Of a stretch of 64,000 bases of DNA, positions 1 to 7,742 are shown in pieces (position 1 is the first letter of the stretch; each line of letters starts with the position of its first letter). The stretch covers positions 248,001 to 312,000 of the forward strand of contig NZ_AMRX01000001.1 of NCBI RefSeq assembly GCF_000300815.1. Direction: 5' to 3'. Under the pieces are notes generated by a model that saw nothing but the letters and a program-made list of their open reading frames with translations, had not been told where the DNA came from and searched no databases. The position numbers were made by a program, and so were the translations under genes. This stretch comes from Gayadomonas joobiniege G7 (lineage in GTDB: Bacteria > Pseudomonadota > Gammaproteobacteria > Enterobacterales > Alteromonadaceae).

Positions 1-46
1 ACTTTAATATGTCACCTTAAATCAATTAACCTTACTTTGGAGATTT

Positions 47-433
47 ATGAAAACCATTAACCCCACTTCAATGGCCGCCCCATTTGGCCGTTACTCACAT
101 GCTGTTTTAGTGTCTCAAAAGCAGCGTTTATTAAAAACTTCTGGGCAACTTGCTTTATCTTTAGATAAACAGATTCCTCAATCTGCTTATCAACAAGCCA
201 CACTCATTTTTCAAAATTTAGCGCGCTTGTTAGAACAAGCCCAAATGCAAAAATCTGATATTATTCACCTTACGGCCTACGTGACCGACCGCCAATATAT
301 GGCCGAATATATGCAGGCACGAGATGAATTTTTAGGTAACATCACACCACCGGCATCAACTTTATTAATTGTTTCAGGATTCACCCTACCAGAATTTAAA
401 GTTGAAATAGAGCTAACCGCAACCGCTGACTAA
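47..433 (+). CDS. Rid (YjgF/YER057c/UK114) family protein
   Basis: A 128-residue protein of the Rid fold, whose archetype RidA is a trimeric cytosolic enzyme that hydrolyses reactive 2-aminoacrylate and other enamines/imines released by PLP enzymes. The length and the C-terminal strand ending in VEIE (119-122) fit the family. The ATG has a GGAG site 7 bases upstream. One point is odd: the arginine of the usual P-A-R-S/T motif, which holds the substrate carboxylate in RidA, is replaced here (P102-A103-S104-T105). The protein therefore belongs to an arginine-lacking Rid subgroup and may not be a deaminase. Family assignment is firm; activity is open. No partner gene is visible because the window starts 46 bases upstream. 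Confidence 0.85.
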   Translation: MKTINPTSMAAPFGRYSHAVLVSQKQRLLKTSGQLALSLDKQIPQSAYQQATLIFQNLARLLEQAQMQKSDIIHLTAYVTDRQYMAEYMQARDEFLGNITPPASTLLIVSGFTLPEFKVEIELTATAD

Positions 434-448
434 TCAGCGGCTTGTTAT

Positions 449-1684
449 TTAGCTTTGGGCTTTTTTCCACTTTTGATATTCGTGCTTTTGCCGTGCATAC
501 GCGATCCAAGCATTGGCCTGACTGGCAACTGACTTAAACGCTCTGGCTTTTTCTAATGTTTTTTTAGCACTGTCGAAGCGACCATCCTGCACCTGGGTAA
601 CGCCCAATAACAACCATGCTTTATCCGTTTTTTTAAGACCTAAATCGAGCGCCCGCTTAAGTACAGCCTCAGCCTCAGTCCATTGCTCTAAATCGATTAA
701 TAGTTGCGCCTGTTTTAGTAAGTCATCACCCTTTTGGGTAACGCTGGCTAAATCTCCATACGCCTGCGCGGCTTTGCTTTTTTCACGTGCTTGCTCCCAG
801 GCACCAGCCAACATTTTTAAGTGTTTTTCATTGCGCTCGATAAATTCTTCATTTAATGCCTTTGTCAACAACCTAGCGGCTGGCTCAGGCATTTGATTTG
901 CGTTTGCCAATTGAACCATAGAAATAATACTGGCCTGTTTATCCAACATTTTTTGCTTCCAAGCTAATTGCAGAATTGCCAAAGCATCCAGCTCGTTTTC
1001 CAGCAGCATTTGCACACTCGCGGCTTGTTCCCAGTAAGTTTTTTTATCAGGCCAATGTTGAATAAGTATCCCTAAGGTTTTGGCTGCTTGTTGATAATGT
1101 TTTTGCTCAAACTGTGCAGCCAAGACCAACTGAAACCAAGCTTCTTTGGGTTCTTCCACTAACTCAATCGCTTTATAGGCATACTCTTGTGCATTCGCAT
1201 ATTGTTTTAATTGAGCGTAAATGTTGGCCATAAAAATATGGTCACTGGCTTTAAATTCAGACAGTGCGGCATACCAAACATTCGCTTCGTTTAGGGCTTT
1301 TTCAAACTGTCCTTCGCCTGCATATAATTGCGCCATCATAAACCTGACATTTAGAGCTGCCTTCTCTGGTAACTTACCCACAGCAAGACTCTGCCTAAAC
1401 TTTTCAGCGGCCTGAGAATAGCGGTTATTAGACATTTCTAAATAACCCCAAGTTTGCAGAACAATGGCTTTAGATAAACTATCTTCAGCAACATTTCCTT
1501 CTAATTTTTTAATTTGTGACAGCGCCTCCGTTAACTTGTTCTCGCTCATTAACGTTTGAATATCGTTTAGTTTTTTATAGGTGGACGGCGACAGTGACTC
1601 AGCCTGCAGTGGTTGACTCAAACCAACCAAGATACAGACAGCTAAACTGAGTTTATGGACCTTTTTTAAATAACATTTGTGCAT
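449..1684 (-). CDS. TPR-repeat protein of the TonB2 operon
   Basis: A 411-residue exported protein. Residues 1-28 form a basic start plus a hydrophobic signal peptide ending near L-Q-A-E. The rest is alpha-helical with the spaced small/aromatic pattern of tetratricopeptide repeats (for example W-G-Y-L, A-W-L-L-L-G). It is the last gene of the exbB-exbD-tonB operon, starting 13 bases after the tonB stop with an AGAGG site. TPR proteins occupy this place in many Vibrio, Shewanella and Alteromonas TonB2 clusters, where they are thought to act in the periplasm with the Ton complex. The exact role is not established. Confidence 0.85.
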   Translation of the reverse strand: MHKCYLKKVHKLSLAVCILVGLSQPLQAESLSPSTYKKLNDIQTLMSENKLTEALSQIKKLEGNVAEDSLSKAIVLQTWGYLEMSNNRYSQAAEKFRQSLAVGKLPEKAALNVRFMMAQLYAGEGQFEKALNEANVWYAALSEFKASDHIFMANIYAQLKQYANAQEYAYKAIELVEEPKEAWFQLVLAAQFEQKHYQQAAKTLGILIQHWPDKKTYWEQAASVQMLLENELDALAILQLAWKQKMLDKQASIISMVQLANANQMPEPAARLLTKALNEEFIERNEKHLKMLAGAWEQAREKSKAAQAYGDLASVTQKGDDLLKQAQLLIDLEQWTEAEAVLKRALDLGLKKTDKAWLLLGVTQVQDGRFDSAKKTLEKARAFKSVASQANAWIAYARQKHEYQKWKKAQS

Positions 1685-1696
1685 ATAAACCTCTGC

Positions 1697-2347
1697 TTAA
1701 CTGGCATTGGCCAAAGTAAATTCTATAGTTTGTGTTGCAGTTTGTGGCTGAGGCTGCCCATCCACCATTTTGGGCCTAAATTTCCAACGCATCATGGCCG
1801 CCATTGCTGCTTTATTAAATAAACGCCCTGGCTTAGACTCAATCACCTTTGCATTACTTACAGTGCCATCAGGCCGAATAGATACTTCCATTTTGACAAA
1901 CCCTTCTATTTTGGCTTGTTTAGCCTTGCGCGGATAAACTGGGGCCACTTGCACAACGGGGATCACATCTGAGTCAAATCCAGCAATCCCCCCACCGGCA
2001 CTACCTGGCGAGCCTAAAAAAGGACCTTCTCCACCATTCATTGGAATATCTAGGCTAGGCAAATTCATCGCCAATGGTTGCACGCTTTGCTGGGTGCTGC
2101 TCTCGCTAACCGATACATCTGGTGTTTGTGGCGGTTGCTCGGGTGGTGGTGGCTCTTTAGGCATTTGTCGTTCTTTGGTTTTTGCCGCTTGCTCGGACAC
2201 CTTAACACGAACAAAGTTTAACTGAGCAGTGTCGCTTTTTTTTCCAAACAGCTCACTATCAGGCTTTATCATCCACTGCATGATAAAAAATAAAGTCAAA
2301 GCAATGGAAACGGCCACGGTTAAGGTGATTAACTGCCTGCCAATCAT
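1697..2347 (-). CDS. tonB2: TonB family energy transducer (TonB2 type)
   Basis: A 216-residue periplasm-spanning protein that couples the inner-membrane proton motor to TonB-dependent outer-membrane receptors. Visible parts: an N-terminal membrane anchor (about 8-26), a proline-rich linker (about 65-78, with PPPPEQPP), and a TonB C-terminal domain (about 130-215) containing the YP motif in APVYPRKAK and the W-K-F-R-P segment. The short linker is typical of TonB2 rather than E. coli TonB1. The ATG is preceded by AAGGAG. It follows exbD by 10 bases and precedes the TPR gene, so it is clearly part of one operon. Confidence 0.93.
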   Translation of the reverse strand: MIGRQLITLTVAVSIALTLFFIMQWMIKPDSELFGKKSDTAQLNFVRVKVSEQAAKTKERQMPKEPPPPEQPPQTPDVSVSESSTQQSVQPLAMNLPSLDIPMNGGEGPFLGSPGSAGGGIAGFDSDVIPVVQVAPVYPRKAKQAKIEGFVKMEVSIRPDGTVSNAKVIESKPGRLFNKAAMAAMMRWKFRPKMVDGQPQPQTATQTIEFTLANAS

Positions 2348-2357
2348 AGGTGACTCC

Positions 2358-2765
2358 TTAATCTGAGCTTTTTGCGGCTACTGAAACATTGGCGGCACCA
2401 GCCAACCTGGCCTGATCCATAACCTTAATTAGAATATTGGTATTCGACCCCTCATCCGCCACTATTACTACAGCACCACCAGGGTTTTCGGCTAAAGCTT
2501 TTTCTACATTTGCGCGCACTGCACGAGGGTCGATACGTCTTTTGTCGATCCAAATTTCATTATTGCTACTAATACCAATCTGCACACCACCAGCTTCTGT
2601 GGCAACCGCTGTTTCTGCGTTCGGACGGGTAACATCGACACCCGTTTCTCGAACAAATGACGAAGTTACAATGAAAAAAATCAACATGATAAACACAACA
2701 TCCAGCATAGGAGTCATATCAACCTGACTTTCTTCTTCCATTTCTGAGTATTTTTCTAAATTCAT
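2358..2765 (-). CDS. exbD2: ExbD-type proton channel subunit
   Basis: A 135-residue ExbD/TolR protein. It has a short cytoplasmic start, one transmembrane helix (about 17-37) and a periplasmic domain. The helix carries the conserved aspartate (D22 in VDMTPMLDVVFIML) that takes part in proton transfer in ExbB-ExbD motors. It is the third subunit of this Ton system, lying between exbB and tonB. The start has an AGAGGG site. Length and motif agree with TonB2-associated ExbD2 of Vibrio and Shewanella. Confidence 0.93.
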   Translation of the reverse strand: MNLEKYSEMEEESQVDMTPMLDVVFIMLIFFIVTSSFVRETGVDVTRPNAETAVATEAGGVQIGISSNNEIWIDKRRIDPRAVRANVEKALAENPGGAVVIVADEGSNTNILIKVMDQARLAGAANVSVAAKSSD

Positions 2766-2806
2766 GATTCAGCCCTCTAGGGTCGTTAATCTTTTTAAGG
2801 CAACAA

Positions 2807-3325
2807 TTAATGCACTTGTGCCAATGCATCTTGCACACGTCTAAGTTCGTTTTTGTAACGCCGATCTAAAATCGTCATCACGGGTAGCGCTGTGAGTGCC
2901 GCCACCATGCCGGCCATCGTGGGGATGGTGGCTGCGCTCACGCCATCCGCCATCGACCTTGGATTACTAGAGCCAGTTACGGCCAATACATCAAACACCT
3001 GAATCATGCCGGTTACCGTACCCAGCAGTCCTAACATGGGTAGTAGAGCAACCAGAGCAGGTATTATTTTCATGTTAGCGCTCAGCGCACAATCTAACTC
3101 TGAGATCCACTGCTTACGCACACAATCACCATACCAAGAGGATTTATCTTGGCGGGTTTCCCATCGCTGTGATGTTTGTTGAAACGCTTTGGGAAACTCG
3201 CGATAGATATAACTAAATCTATCTAGAATCAGCCACCAGGTGACTATGGTTGATGCAAGTATCAACCAGAGCACACTTCCCCCGATGTCTAAAAAGTCTC
3301 GTATTAAAAGAATTAAATCAGGCAT
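2807..3325 (-). CDS. exbB2: ExbB-type proton channel subunit
   Basis: A 172-residue MotA/TolQ/ExbB protein that forms the proton-conducting pentamer with ExbD. It has a first membrane helix at about residues 15-35 and two C-terminal helices with the family signature L-L-G-T-V-T-G-M and the later A-T-I-P-T-M-A-G-M. The ATG at 3325 lies one base after the ttpC stop codon and is preferred over an upstream TTG inside ttpC, because the protein then begins with the usual short cytoplasmic start. Translational coupling to ttpC is likely. Confidence 0.92.
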   Translation of the reverse strand: MPDLILLIRDFLDIGGSVLWLILASTIVTWWLILDRFSYIYREFPKAFQQTSQRWETRQDKSSWYGDCVRKQWISELDCALSANMKIIPALVALLPMLGLLGTVTGMIQVFDVLAVTGSSNPRSMADGVSAATIPTMAGMVAALTALPVMTILDRRYKNELRRVQDALAQVH

Positions 3326-3326
3326 C

Positions 3327-4712
3327 TTAAGCTTTTTTCCCTGCGGCCATTTTTTCTGCTTGCGAAGCAACCATACCAGCCGCTTGCTCGGATAATATTT
3401 TGGTCAAAGTTTGAGCCCGGCTACTTAGCACACTATGAGAAAGCAATAGAGGAATGGCGGCTACTAGCCCCAGTACCGTGGTCACCAAGGCTTGCGAAAT
3501 GCCGCCAGCCATAAGTTTAGGATCGCCTGTACCAAATAAAGTGATCGCTTGGAAGGTTCCAATCATACCTGTGACCGTACCCAGTAAGCCCATCAAAGGC
3601 GCAACAGCGGCCAGTACCTTAATTAACGGTAAACCTTTTTTAATCTCGTTAATGTCTTTGATGATAACTTCCTCTAATTTTTTAGATAAAACATCAACTT
3701 CAAGGTGGCTGGAGCTATAATAAACCCCTAACGCACGGCCAAGCGGGTTACCTTCATCAAAATGCTCTAAATCTTTAAGCTGCCTTTTAATACCGCCGCC
3801 AATTCGTTTTAATTCAAATAAACGTTGCAAAACAATGAGCATTCCTATCGCCAAAAGACCCAAAATGGCGTAACCGACTTCTTTACCCTGCTCAATACGC
3901 TCCATTAAATTAGGAGACTGAACGAGCAAGCTTAATAAAACGCCTCGAGATGGGTCGATAGCAAAAGGTACTTCTTCACCGCTAGACGCTTTCGATAAAG
4001 CTTCTGCACTATCTCGATACTGGCTTGAAGGTTGGCGCGCAAATTCCACTAATTGCTCGTTTTCGGGTAAATAGTTTAAAAATACGTCGTTTGCCACTAC
4101 ATTAAAGGTTCCAATTCGAGTGACTTCAGCTTGATAATGGCTACCGCTCGGTTTTACAACTTGGGCATCAAAACGAGAAATGCTACCACTTGCTTGGATC
4201 TCGTCTAACATTAAGGTCCATAACTTTGTCATCTCTTCAATCCGTGGGACCTCTTTGCGGCTGGCTAAAATATCAATGCTTTGTTTGCGCTCAGGCATCT
4301 CTAAACTGGTCAATGAGTCATACAAATTAGACTGAACATCACCAGCCATTTGTTTAAACACCCCAAACAACTCCCCTAAGTCGCCCGTTCTGCGAGTCAG
4401 AAGCTCGTTCAGTTCGGTCAATTTCACTTCGTTTTTATCAAAATCACTTTTCAGTTGATCCCTTTTAGCTATTTGTGCAGCCACTTCGGCATCCGCTTCT
4501 TTTTGCAACTGAGTTTGTTTTTGCAGCGAAGATTTAAACTCGGCTTCTCGCTGCTGATTATGCACTCGCTCAGCTTTAAGCTCTGATTTCACATTTGATA
4601 AAAGATCACTCAAGGGATCAGCGATTACACCAAACGAGGAAAAACATAAACTGCTAACAATGACCAAGTGTGCGGCCGTTTTTTTGGTCAGGTTGTGAGA
4701 TAAAATATTCAT
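3327..4712 (-). CDS. ttpC: TtpC-like MotA/TolQ/ExbB family protein with N-terminal coiled coil
   Basis: A 461-residue protein with a signal peptide (1-31, cleavage after V-I-A), a long heptad-rich coiled coil (about 38-110), a periplasmic middle region, a membrane helix at about 279-297, and a C-terminal MotA/TolQ/ExbB domain with two helices (about 360-430) carrying the same L-L-G-T-V-T-G-M-I signature as ExbB. This architecture is that of TtpC, the extra component needed by the Vibrio TonB2 complex for iron-siderophore uptake. It lies between the DUF3450 gene and exbB. Substrate range here is unknown; iron is the usual one for the family. Confidence 0.9.
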   Translation of the reverse strand: MNILSHNLTKKTAAHLVIVSSLCFSSFGVIADPLSDLLSNVKSELKAERVHNQQREAEFKSSLQKQTQLQKEADAEVAAQIAKRDQLKSDFDKNEVKLTELNELLTRRTGDLGELFGVFKQMAGDVQSNLYDSLTSLEMPERKQSIDILASRKEVPRIEEMTKLWTLMLDEIQASGSISRFDAQVVKPSGSHYQAEVTRIGTFNVVANDVFLNYLPENEQLVEFARQPSSQYRDSAEALSKASSGEEVPFAIDPSRGVLLSLLVQSPNLMERIEQGKEVGYAILGLLAIGMLIVLQRLFELKRIGGGIKRQLKDLEHFDEGNPLGRALGVYYSSSHLEVDVLSKKLEEVIIKDINEIKKGLPLIKVLAAVAPLMGLLGTVTGMIGTFQAITLFGTGDPKLMAGGISQALVTTVLGLVAAIPLLLSHSVLSSRAQTLTKILSEQAAGMVASQAEKMAAGKKA

Positions 4713-4739
4713 ACTGGATTTACCCTAATCTAATAATGT

Positions 4740-5489
4740 TTATTCAGAAATGGCGACTGGAAGCGTTAATAATTCTGGTGGTGCTTGTTTGCGAGCGACT
4801 CTCAACCCATCTCGGATTGAACGGCGATAGCTGGCATCCACTAGCGTCCACAGTTGATTTTTTTTGTCCCAACGTCCACTCTCTTTTCCATCTAGGCTTT
4901 GGTAGTACAATCCAACACGACCAATCCGTAAAAAATCTACCGACTTGGGTTGTCCCGCTTTAACAATTTCACCTGTGTAAGCTTCAATGGTTTTGCCGTA
5001 TTCCATTTCGACATTGTAGGCTTCCATAATGCGGCGATACTTTTCGCCGATACTGACATCGGCTCTATCGATTAAGGTTTTTAAGTTTTCTACCCTAGCG
5101 GTTCTTTCATGAATTAAAAATGGCGTGTCCGTAGCAACCAATTTATCGAGCGTATCCACCATTTTTACCATCAATGGCAAAACCCCCATTTCGATTTGCT
5201 CAATTTGCTCAGTTTGCTCAACAATAGACGCCATCTCAGTACTTTGTGAGGAGACCAGCTTTTGCAGTTGGGCATTATATATTTGCAGGCTCTCGGCACG
5301 TTGCAAAGCGGCGCGATAGGCCTGCAATGCTTGAGTCGCTTCGTCTGCCATGACATTTATTTTTTTCTGGCTGCTTACAGCCTCTTCATTAATCTGTTTT
5401 TGAACCTGCTTACTGCCTTCTACAGTCTCAGCTGAAGCGAACTGAAAACAAGTTGCAAGGCTTAAAATAAGTACTGATTTTTTTAACAT
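4740..5489 (-). CDS. DUF3450 family periplasmic protein, first gene of TonB2 operon
   Basis: A 249-residue protein with a signal peptide (about 1-21, cleavage near A-S-A-E) followed by a long, mostly helical, coiled-coil-prone region (about 22-110) and a C-terminal globular part. It matches DUF3450, a family found almost only at the head of TonB2-ExbB-ExbD operons. The ATG at 5489 is chosen over a TTG at 5507; it has a purine-rich GGTGGA upstream and puts a normal signal peptide first. The biochemical role is unknown; its position suggests a periplasmic accessory of the Ton complex. Confidence 0.85.
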   Translation of the reverse strand: MLKKSVLILSLATCFQFASAETVEGSKQVQKQINEEAVSSQKKINVMADEATQALQAYRAALQRAESLQIYNAQLQKLVSSQSTEMASIVEQTEQIEQIEMGVLPLMVKMVDTLDKLVATDTPFLIHERTARVENLKTLIDRADVSIGEKYRRIMEAYNVEMEYGKTIEAYTGEIVKAGQPKSVDFLRIGRVGLYYQSLDGKESGRWDKKNQLWTLVDASYRRSIRDGLRVARKQAPPELLTLPVAISE

Positions 5490-5741
5490 TGAGTCATCCA
5501 CCGACAATTATAAATAAGGTCTGGCTAAAGCTAAGCTTCATCCTGCCGAACAAGGTTATTGTTTACCCTGCAGAATGAGTGCCAAAATTATCCAATCGGT
5601 CAATATTTAAAAAAGATGTTGATTTTAAAGGGGCGGAGGACTAAAAACCACAGGTAAAACATGTAAAAAGGCTTCTCTAATGCACCTTTTTGCATCATTT
5701 CGCTCTATAAAAAGGCGTTATTTTGAAGCAAAAAGAAACCC
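5490..5741. promoter_or_regulatory. Gene-free stretch upstream of the TonB2 operon
   Basis: About 250 bases without a plausible gene, holding the start region of the minus-strand TonB2 operon. A TATAAT hexamer is readable on the minus strand close to the DUF3450 start, but no good -35 partner is seen. I looked for a Fur-box-like palindrome, expected if the operon serves iron uptake, and did not find a convincing one. No other structure was seen. Confidence 0.35.
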
Positions 5742-5772
5742 AAAAAACATATCCTGCCCGTTTAGACAGGAT
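5742..5772 (-). terminator. Rho-independent terminator of the DUF2165 gene
   Basis: Six-base perfect stem (ATCCTG/CAGGAT) with a 10-base loop, followed on the minus strand by ATGTTTTTT. It lies 20 bases after the stop codon of the DUF2165 gene. Confidence 0.7.
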
Positions 5773-5791
5773 TATTTTTATTGCTTGAAAT

Positions 5792-6283
5792 TTAGGGTTC
5801 TTCTGATTGATTTAAGAATAATAGGGTTAAAAACAGGATAACAATAAACTTAAAAGCGGCATCTTGACCATTCCAGCTTTGTGATTGCCACATCGCAAAC
5901 CATTCAGCACCTATGGTCATAAACCCTACAAACCACAATAAAACACCTAAAGTTAAACCCAAATTGGCAAATTTTTTAGCCACCTTAAATTGCCCCTCTG
6001 GCGCGTCTTTAGCTTGCCATAACTTCCAAGCCCCGTATCCACATAACAAACCAACCATAGCCTCAGCCAGAATGATTAACAGATAAAAAAGGTGATGTAG
6101 CAGCTGCGATTCAATCGCTCGATACATTAAACGATTGCCTTCGAAGGTTGTATCCATCATCAGCACGTGCTGGACGAATGCAAAGTTAGATTGGTAGTCA
6201 GTAATATTATTAAATGCGACTAAACTAGCAAATAACGCCATACTAGCGACTAAAACGGTTTTTATTGTTCTGATTTGGTGCAT
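5792..6283 (-). CDS. DUF2165 family small integral membrane protein
   Basis: A 163-residue inner-membrane protein with four predicted transmembrane helices (about 10-27, 64-87, 108-127 and 145-158). The length and the order of helices match DUF2165, a family of unknown function. It is a single-gene unit with its own terminator, divergent from the old-yellow-enzyme gene with 182 bases between them. Nothing in the sequence shows a substrate or partner. Confidence 0.75.
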   Translation of the reverse strand: MHQIRTIKTVLVASMALFASLVAFNNITDYQSNFAFVQHVLMMDTTFEGNRLMYRAIESQLLHHLFYLLIILAEAMVGLLCGYGAWKLWQAKDAPEGQFKVAKKFANLGLTLGVLLWFVGFMTIGAEWFAMWQSQSWNGQDAAFKFIVILFLTLLFLNQSEEP

Positions 6284-6391
6284 GTAGAATCCTCATCTAG
6301 CTTTTATAAAAAAATAAACCCAGCAAGATCTACGCCTAAATTACTCTGATTAAATTACTTCACCTATTGTTGCCAATTATTCACCAGTGTC

Positions 6392-6433
6392 TTGCACCAT
6401 GCACCCTTGCTCTGCGTATATAGGCTACGTAGC
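6392..6433 (+). promoter_or_regulatory. Candidate promoter and operator of the alkene reductase gene
   Basis: TTGCAC (6392-6397) and TATATA (6417-6422) form a weak promoter with a long 19-base spacer but a TG-containing extended -10. Directly downstream, at 6424-6433, is a perfect 10-bp palindrome GCTACGTAGC, where it would cover the transcription start. Such a site would fit a TetR-type repressor, the usual regulator of this enzyme class, but no repressor gene is adjacent. Confidence 0.4.
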
Positions 6434-6465
6434 ATACAACTAACATACAGCAAACAGGAGTTTTT

Positions 6466-7539
6466 ATGTCGGCAACTGATTTATTTTCTACCCTGCAATT
6501 GGGTGATATCAAAATTAATAACAGAGCCATAATGGCACCATTGACCCGAGCGCGTGCCGAAGACCATGTGCCTACAGATTTAATGGCAACCTACTATGCT
6601 CAGCGCGCCGAAGCAGGTTTAATTATTGCCGAAGCCACTATGGTAATGGAAGGCAACTCGGCGTTTGTTGCCGAGCCAGGTATTTATTCACAAGCCCAAA
6701 TTGATGGATGGAAAAAAGTAACAGACCAAGTACACAACAATGGCGGCAAAATATTTTTACAACTTTGGCACGGCGGCCGCGCTTGTCACCCAGTGTTAAA
6801 CCAAGGCAGAACGCCTGTTGCGCCTAGCGCCATAGCGATTACCTCTGACGAAATTCATACCCCAGAAGGTAAAAAGTCATACGTAACGCCAAGAGCGTTA
6901 GCACTCGACGAGATCCCTGAAATTATTAAAGGTTTTAAAACGGCTGCAGAAAACGCCAAAGCCGCTGGTTTTGACGGCGTTGAAGTGCATGGTGCAAACG
7001 GTTATTTAATTGATAGCTTTTTACGCGACAGCGCAAATAAACGCAAAGATCAATACGGTGGCTCAATTGAAAACCGTGCGCGGTTTTTATTTGAAGTGCT
7101 ACAAGCCGTTATTGAAGTTTGGGGCAGTGGCAAAGTGGGTTTAAGAACCTCACCGCTAAACGGCTTTAATAGCATGCGCGATAGCGACCCTGTGGCCACC
7201 ACAGAGTATTTAGCTAAACACCTTAGCCCACTCAATTTAGCCTATTGGCATATAATGCGCGCGGATTTTAAAGGTGAGCAAAACGCTGATGTGATCAGCC
7301 CAGCACGTAAACATTACAGCGGCAATCTGATTGCTAATATGGGCTATGATAAAGACGAAGCGCAACAAGTGATTAGCCAAAAGCAAGTGGATGCAGTTGC
7401 ATTTGGCGTGCCTTTTTTAGCGAATCCAGACTTAGTGACCCGCTATGCCAAAAATGCCGAGCTAAATGAACCTCAGCCAGATTATTTTTATACCGGCGGT
7501 GCTAAAGGCTATACGGACTATCCGAGTTTAGCGGAGTAG
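6466..7539 (+). CDS. Old yellow enzyme, alkene reductase (NemA-like)
   Basis: A 357-residue FMN-dependent TIM-barrel enzyme that reduces activated C=C bonds (enones, maleimides, nitro compounds) with NAD(P)H. Family markers are visible: M-A-P-L-T-R near residue 23, Q-L-W-H-G-G-R near 98, the F-D-G-V-E-V-H-G-A-N-G-Y-L segment with substrate-binding His and Asn near 175-180, and D-Q-Y-G-G-S-I-E-N-R near 194. The length equals that of E. coli NemA (365). The physiological substrate is not evident. The start has an AGGAG site at the right distance. It is a single-gene unit with its own terminator. Confidence 0.92.
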   Translation: MSATDLFSTLQLGDIKINNRAIMAPLTRARAEDHVPTDLMATYYAQRAEAGLIIAEATMVMEGNSAFVAEPGIYSQAQIDGWKKVTDQVHNNGGKIFLQLWHGGRACHPVLNQGRTPVAPSAIAITSDEIHTPEGKKSYVTPRALALDEIPEIIKGFKTAAENAKAAGFDGVEVHGANGYLIDSFLRDSANKRKDQYGGSIENRARFLFEVLQAVIEVWGSGKVGLRTSPLNGFNSMRDSDPVATTEYLAKHLSPLNLAYWHIMRADFKGEQNADVISPARKHYSGNLIANMGYDKDEAQQVISQKQVDAVAFGVPFLANPDLVTRYAKNAELNEPQPDYFYTGGAKGYTDYPSLAE

Positions 7540-7568
7540 GTTGTTAAACCCAAAGTTATATGAAGAAT

Positions 7569-7604
7569 GCGGGATCAACCCAGATCCCGCCCTCTCTATT
7601 TCTT
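7569..7604 (+). terminator. Rho-independent terminator after the alkene reductase gene
   Basis: Perfect 8-bp stem GCGGGATC/GATCCCGC (7569-7590) with a 6-base loop, followed by a T-rich tract ending in CTTTTTCC. Confidence 0.8.
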
Positions 7605-7695
7605 TTTCCGTTGCACAGCCAAACTATTGAAACATTCATACCACACACAAAAACAAACCATTTACACACAATAAACAAAAATATACAATCCAATA

Positions 7696-7711
7696 GTCAT
7701 TTAAATATGAC
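7696..7711. promoter_or_regulatory. Candidate inverted repeat upstream of the GH16 gene
   Basis: GTCAT-TTAAAT-ATGAC, a 5-bp inverted repeat with a 6-base spacer, located 32 bases before the GH16 start. It could be an operator for substrate-dependent control. No regulator is encoded nearby. Confidence 0.25.
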
Positions 7712-7742
7712 GAAATGAATTTATATAAAAACAGGAATATGT

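Noticed and set aside
5490-5791. Fur box before the TonB2 operon
   Set aside because: No segment resembled the GATAATGATAATCATTATC consensus well enough to report.
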